Below are positions 13,175-16,835 of a stretch of DNA of 16,835 nt, in pieces. The stretch is from UMGS1071 sp045638545 (GTDB lineage Bacteria > Bacillota > Clostridia > Oscillospirales > Acutalibacteraceae), in the NCBI GenBank assembly GCA_045638545.1, contig JAZUBL010000044.1, positions 1 to 16,835 of the forward strand, written 5' to 3'. The notes under the pieces were generated by a model, which had not been told where the DNA came from, searched no databases, and saw nothing but the letters and a program-made list of their open reading frames with translations. The translations under genes were made by a program, and so were the position numbers. Positions within the stretch are counted from its first letter, which is position 1. The number at the start of each line of letters is the position of its first letter.

Positions 13175-15100
13175 ATGGGTTTTGAGAGAATGTTTTCCCC
13201 GATTCAGATCGGCGGTGTTACAGTACCGAACCGCTTTGTTGTGCCGCCAATGGGCAACAACTTTGCAAACACAGACGGTACACTGAGCGAGCGTTCCTGC
13301 GCTTACTACGAAGCAAGAGCAAAAGGCGGCTTCGGTCTGATTACCATTGAAGCAACTGTAATTGACGAAACAGCAAAAGGCGGCAAGAGAAAGCCATGCC
13401 TGTTTGAGGACAGCACTGTAGAAAGCTTCCGTATGGTTGCTGAGGCCTGTCACCAGCACGGCGCAAAGGTTTCCGTGCAGCTGCAGCATGCAGGTCCGGA
13501 GGGCAGCCCGGAGCTGACCGGTCATCCGCTGAAGGCAGCGTCTGCAGTTGTAAGCAGCCGCAACAAGGCGATCCCGCAGGAGATCACAAAGGAAGAGCTG
13601 GAAGTTCTCATCGAAAAGTACGGTGATGCAGCGCTCCGTGCAAAAACAGCCGGCCTTGATATGGTTGAGCTCCATTGTGCACATGGCTATCTGCTGCACA
13701 GCTTCCTTTCTCCAAGAACAAACCACAGAATCGACGAGTATGGCGGCTGTCTGGACAACCGTCTCCGTCTGATCCGCAGAATTGTGGAAAATATCCACAG
13801 CAAGGCTGGTAAGGATTTTCCAATCGTCTGCAGAATCAACGCCTGTGATGACGTTGCCGGCGGCCTGACTGTACAGGACAGCGCAGTGATCGCTATGTGC
13901 CTGGAAGATATGGGTGTCAGCGCTCTGAACGTTTCCAGAGCGGTACATCTGCGTGACGATAAAATGTGGGCAACTTCCATGAGCCATGATGCATTTTCCG
14001 CAGAGCTGGTAGGCGAGATCAAGAAGGCTGTTTCCATTCCTGTTATCACTGTTGGCCGCTTTACAGACCCGGCTTACGGTGAGCTGCTGCTGAAGCAGGG
14101 CAGAGCGGACATGGTAGCATTCGGCAGACAGAGCATTGCAGACCCATACCTGCCAATGAAGGCGAAGATGGGCCAGATGGATGAAGTTTATCCATGTATC
14201 GGCTGTCTGCAGGGCTGCGTACCGAATATGTTTGCCGGCCAGGCGATCACCTGCCTTGTAAACCCATTTGTAGGCAAAGAGGCACAGATCGGCCAGCAGG
14301 CTGCAAAGAAAAAGAATGTGACCATCATCGGCGGCGGCGTAGGCGGCCTGACAGCTGCACGCATCTGCGCAGAGCGCGGCCATGATGTTACATTATATGA
14401 AGCACAGGACCAGCTGGGCGGCCAGATGCGCGCAGCAGCTGTTCCACCTGGAAAGGGCAATATTGCAGAAATGATCCGCGCAAGCATCCGTGCCTGCGAG
14501 AACAGCGGCGCTAAGATCTGCATGAATACGAAGATCACCACAGAAATGCTGGAAGAAAATCCACCGGAAGTAATTCTGGTTGCTACAGGTGCTGTGCCTG
14601 CGCTTCCAAAAATTGCAGGTGTTGACGGCGACCGCATTGCAACTGCGGTTGACGTACTGAAGGGCAAGGTTGCCTGCGGTAAAAAGGTTCTGATTGTAGG
14701 CGGTGGTGTGGTTGGCTGCGAAACAGCAGCGTTCCTTGGTCAGCGTCAGTATGACGTAACCGTTCTGGAGCAGCGAGATGAAATCGGTCTCGGTATCTCT
14801 CAGGAGCACTGGACTGTACTGCGTGACCTGCTGGAAGAGTACGGCGTAAAGAAGGTAACAGGCGCATCTGTTCGTCAGTTCACAACAGACGGTGTGATCT
14901 ATTTTGGTAAGGACCGCGAAACAAAGGTTCTCACAGGCTTTGATACCATTGTTCTGGCTACAGGCTCCAAGAGCAGCACAGAACTGGTAAGCACAGCCAA
15001 GAGAGTAGCAAAAGAGTGTTATACAATCGGCGATGCAGTGTCTCCAAGACATGCATTAGAAGCAATCAGAGAGGGGTATATCATTGCGGAAAAGCTGTGA
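13175..15100 (+). CDS. NADH:flavin oxidoreductase / 2,4-dienoyl-CoA reductase-like Fe-S flavoenzyme, 641 aa
   Basis: A cytosolic ene-reductase of the FadH/BaiCD/2-enoate reductase type, full length. Residues 5-335: old-yellow-enzyme TIM barrel binding FMN, with HCAHGYLLHSFLSP (167-180), where Tyr172 matches the proton-donor Tyr166 of E. coli FadH, and His258 matching FadH His252 by local alignment. Cys341, Cys344, Cys348 and Cys360 (C-x2-C-x3-C-x11-C) bind a 4Fe-4S cluster. Residues 380-641: an FAD/NAD part with GGGVGG (386-391) and GGGVVG (509-514) and TIGDA (617-621) near the end. Electrons go from NAD(P)H via FAD and Fe-S to FMN and an activated C=C bond. The substrate is unknown. GGAGTAACGG precedes the ATG, and the gene follows the isomerase by four bases. 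A related reductase gene follows. Confidence 0.93.
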   Translation: MGFERMFSPIQIGGVTVPNRFVVPPMGNNFANTDGTLSERSCAYYEARAKGGFGLITIEATVIDETAKGGKRKPCLFEDSTVESFRMVAEACHQHGAKVSVQLQHAGPEGSPELTGHPLKAASAVVSSRNKAIPQEITKEELEVLIEKYGDAALRAKTAGLDMVELHCAHGYLLHSFLSPRTNHRIDEYGGCLDNRLRLIRRIVENIHSKAGKDFPIVCRINACDDVAGGLTVQDSAVIAMCLEDMGVSALNVSRAVHLRDDKMWATSMSHDAFSAELVGEIKKAVSIPVITVGRFTDPAYGELLLKQGRADMVAFGRQSIADPYLPMKAKMGQMDEVYPCIGCLQGCVPNMFAGQAITCLVNPFVGKEAQIGQQAAKKKNVTIIGGGVGGLTAARICAERGHDVTLYEAQDQLGGQMRAAAVPPGKGNIAEMIRASIRACENSGAKICMNTKITTEMLEENPPEVILVATGAVPALPKIAGVDGDRIATAVDVLKGKVACGKKVLIVGGGVVGCETAAFLGQRQYDVTVLEQRDEIGLGISQEHWTVLRDLLEEYGVKKVTGASVRQFTTDGVIYFGKDRETKVLTGFDTIVLATGSKSSTELVSTAKRVAKECYTIGDAVSPRHALEAIREGYIIAEKL

Positions 15101-16835
15101 TTTTACAAATGAACTGCTGCAGAGGGAAGACGTACAGGCTCTGCTCAATGATCAGCTGAAAGAGCATGCCAGTATGCGGCATCAGCTGATGGACCATTTA
15201 CCTGTAAATCCGGTGGAAGATCCGGCAATGGTGAAATACGCCCATCTGCTTTCTCCAATCACTGTTGGCACCATGACACTGCGCAACCGCGTTGTTATGA
15301 TGCCGATGGGTACAAACTATGCCAAGGAAAACGGCGGCATCAGTGAAGACCACATCCATTACTATGAGCAGCGCGCCAAGGGCGGTACTGGTCTCATCGT
15401 TGTGGAAAACGTTTGCGTTGATTTCCCGTTGGGTTCTAACGGCACCACACAGCTCCGCATGGATCACGACCAGTTTATTCCTGGCCTGTCCCGTCTTTGC
15501 GAGGCGATCCATAAGCATGGTTCCTGCGCTGCTGTGCAGATCAACCACGCAGGTGCATCTGCCATGTTTACAAGAACAGGTATGCATCCTGTTTCCGCAT
15601 CGGATATTCCTTCCAGAGCCGGCGGTGAAATCCCACGCCCAATGACTCACGAAGAAATTGCAACTGCTGTGAAAAAGTTCGGTGATGCGGCACATCGTGC
15701 AAAGCTGGCAGGCTTCGATGCGGTAGAGTTCCACGCTGGCCACTCTTATCTGGCAAGCCAGTTCCTGTCTCCAACAACTAACAAGCGTACCGATGAATTC
15801 GGCGGCTGTGCTGAAAACCGCGCACGCTTCCCGAAGATGGTCATGGAGGAGATACGCCGCAGAGTTGGCAGAAACTTCCCGATCATCGTTCGCATCAGTC
15901 TGGACGAATTTGTAGAAGGCGGCAATGCGATTGAAGATTCTCTGGAGCTGATGGAGCATTTCTGCGACGAAGCAGATATTTTCTCCGTTTCTGCAGGCCT
16001 TAATGGTTCTCTGCAGTATCAGATCGACGTGTGCGGTCTGCCGGATGGCTGGCGTTCCTACATGGCCAAGGCTGTAAAGGAGCGCTTTGGCAAGCCTGCT
16101 ATCACAATGGGCAACATCCGTTCTCCACAGATTGCAGAGCAGATCCTTGCAAAAGGAGATGCAGACTTTATCGGTATCGGCCGTGGTCTGATTGCAGAAC
16201 CGGAGTGGGTAAATAAAGTGCGCTGCGGCGATGAAAAGAACCTGCGCAACTGTATTTCCTGCAACGTTGGCTGTGCACAGAACAGAATCGGCATCAACCG
16301 TCCGATTCGCTGCACTGTAAACCCTGCAGTAGACGTAGGCGAAGATTACGCAAAGCGTAAGATCACAAAACCATGCAACGTGGTTGTTATCGGCGGGGGT
16401 GTTGCCGGTCTGGAAGCAGCCTGCACAGCGGCGGAAGTTGGCTGTACTGTAGTTCTGATCGAACGCGGTAAGCAGCTTGGCGGTCTCTCTGCTTCTCTGT
16501 CTAAAATTTCCGATAAATTCCGTCTGGATCATTTCATCGAGTACCAGATTCAGCGTGTGGCAAAGCTGAGAAATCTCTTTGCACTGCCGGGTACCGAGGC
16601 AACGGTCGAAATGGTTGCTCGTTTCCATCCGGATTTGATCGTCAACGCAACCGGTTCCCGTCCTGTTCTGCCGCCAATCGAAGGTCTGGCAGATGCACTT
16701 CGCGCACCGAACTCCAACGTATTTACCATCAAAGGCGCGATCAACAAGTCCTTTGTTTATAATGAGGATGTTCGCGGCAAGCGTGTTCCTGTAGCTGGCG
16801 GTGGTTCTGCCGGTGTAGATGCCATTGAGTTCTTT
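15084..16835 (+). CDS. Second old-yellow-enzyme-type Fe-S flavoenzyme, 3' end outside the window
   Basis: The frame is open to the window edge (584 codons from 15084). Domains, numbered from 15084: an N-terminal extension (1-48), OYE TIM barrel (about 50-385) with HAGHSYLASQFLSP (217-230), Tyr222; Cys390, Cys393, Cys397 and Cys410 (C-x2-C-x3-C-x12-C) for a 4Fe-4S cluster; FAD motif GGGVAG (437-442); NAD motif GGGSAG (572-577) at the edge. At the position of FadH His252 there is Asn307. Start: TTG at 15084 with GAGGGG eight bases upstream, overlapping the previous gene by 17 bases, fits translational coupling and covers a coding-like stretch. ATG at 15228 (GGAAG upstream, directly before the barrel) and ATG at 15174 are alternatives. 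A partner of the preceding reductase in the same operon. Confidence 0.88.
   Translation, partial: MRKSCDFTNELLQREDVQALLNDQLKEHASMRHQLMDHLPVNPVEDPAMVKYAHLLSPITVGTMTLRNRVVMMPMGTNYAKENGGISEDHIHYYEQRAKGGTGLIVVENVCVDFPLGSNGTTQLRMDHDQFIPGLSRLCEAIHKHGSCAAVQINHAGASAMFTRTGMHPVSASDIPSRAGGEIPRPMTHEEIATAVKKFGDAAHRAKLAGFDAVEFHAGHSYLASQFLSPTTNKRTDEFGGCAENRARFPKMVMEEIRRRVGRNFPIIVRISLDEFVEGGNAIEDSLELMEHFCDEADIFSVSAGLNGSLQYQIDVCGLPDGWRSYMAKAVKERFGKPAITMGNIRSPQIAEQILAKGDADFIGIGRGLIAEPEWVNKVRCGDEKNLRNCISCNVGCAQNRIGINRPIRCTVNPAVDVGEDYAKRKITKPCNVVVIGGGVAGLEAACTAAEVGCTVVLIERGKQLGGLSASLSKISDKFRLDHFIEYQIQRVAKLRNLFALPGTEATVEMVARFHPDLIVNATGSRPVLPPIEGLADALRAPNSNVFTIKGAINKSFVYNEDVRGKRVPVAGGGSAGVDAIEFF

Noticed and set aside
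13058..16628. Long minus-strand open frames (441, 219 and 476 codons) opposite the reductase operon
   Set aside because: The sense strand encodes intact flavoenzymes with all motifs; the antisense translations show no family features.

Overview
The window looks like chromosomal DNA of an anaerobic Firmicute of the class Clostridia, probably a gut Oscillospiraceae-type organism. The grounds are Gram-positive lipoprotein leaders with LTGC or LAGC lipoboxes, strong GGAGG-type ribosome binding sites, sigma-A promoters with many extended -10 boxes, a large secreted glycosidase-like protein with a tail typical of Clostridia, and Fe-S flavoenzymes of the old-yellow-enzyme type. The genus cannot be fixed from the sequence.

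Layout. 1-1200: the last 45 codons of an unrecognised + gene, a gene-poor stretch with hairpins, a possible gene remnant and a possible small RNA, then an orphan 93-aa protein (611-892) with its own promoter and terminator. 1201-6209: a large secreted multidomain TIM-barrel protein (2044-5403, +), flanked on both sides by minus-strand lipoproteins (1201-1767 and 5598-6209) that share a leader and probably a fold. 6276-8990: a stand-alone metallo-beta-lactamase-fold hydrolase and a Na/phosphate cotransporter with a PhoU-like tail, both minus strand, each with its own promoter. 8991-9502: an AT-rich non-coding stretch with several inverted repeats. 9545-12000: a three-gene minus-strand operon for a polar amino-acid ABC importer (binding lipoprotein, permease, ATPase). 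12001-12318: a divergent control region. 12319-16835: a plus-strand operon of a sugar-phosphate-isomerase-like TIM barrel followed by two related Fe-S/FMN/FAD ene-reductases; the second runs off the window.

How the genes fit together. The importer operon and the isomerase/reductase operon are divergent and share short AGCGTWA-type motifs in the control region, so they may be co-regulated as an uptake-plus-reduction unit whose substrate is unknown. The two reductases differ at a position corresponding to a catalytic histidine of 2,4-dienoyl-CoA reductase, which suggests division of labour. The most novel-looking parts are this operon, the secreted glycosidase-like protein with its flanking lipoproteins, and the small hairpin units around the orphan 93-aa gene. 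No rRNA, tRNA, CRISPR array or intact mobile element was found.
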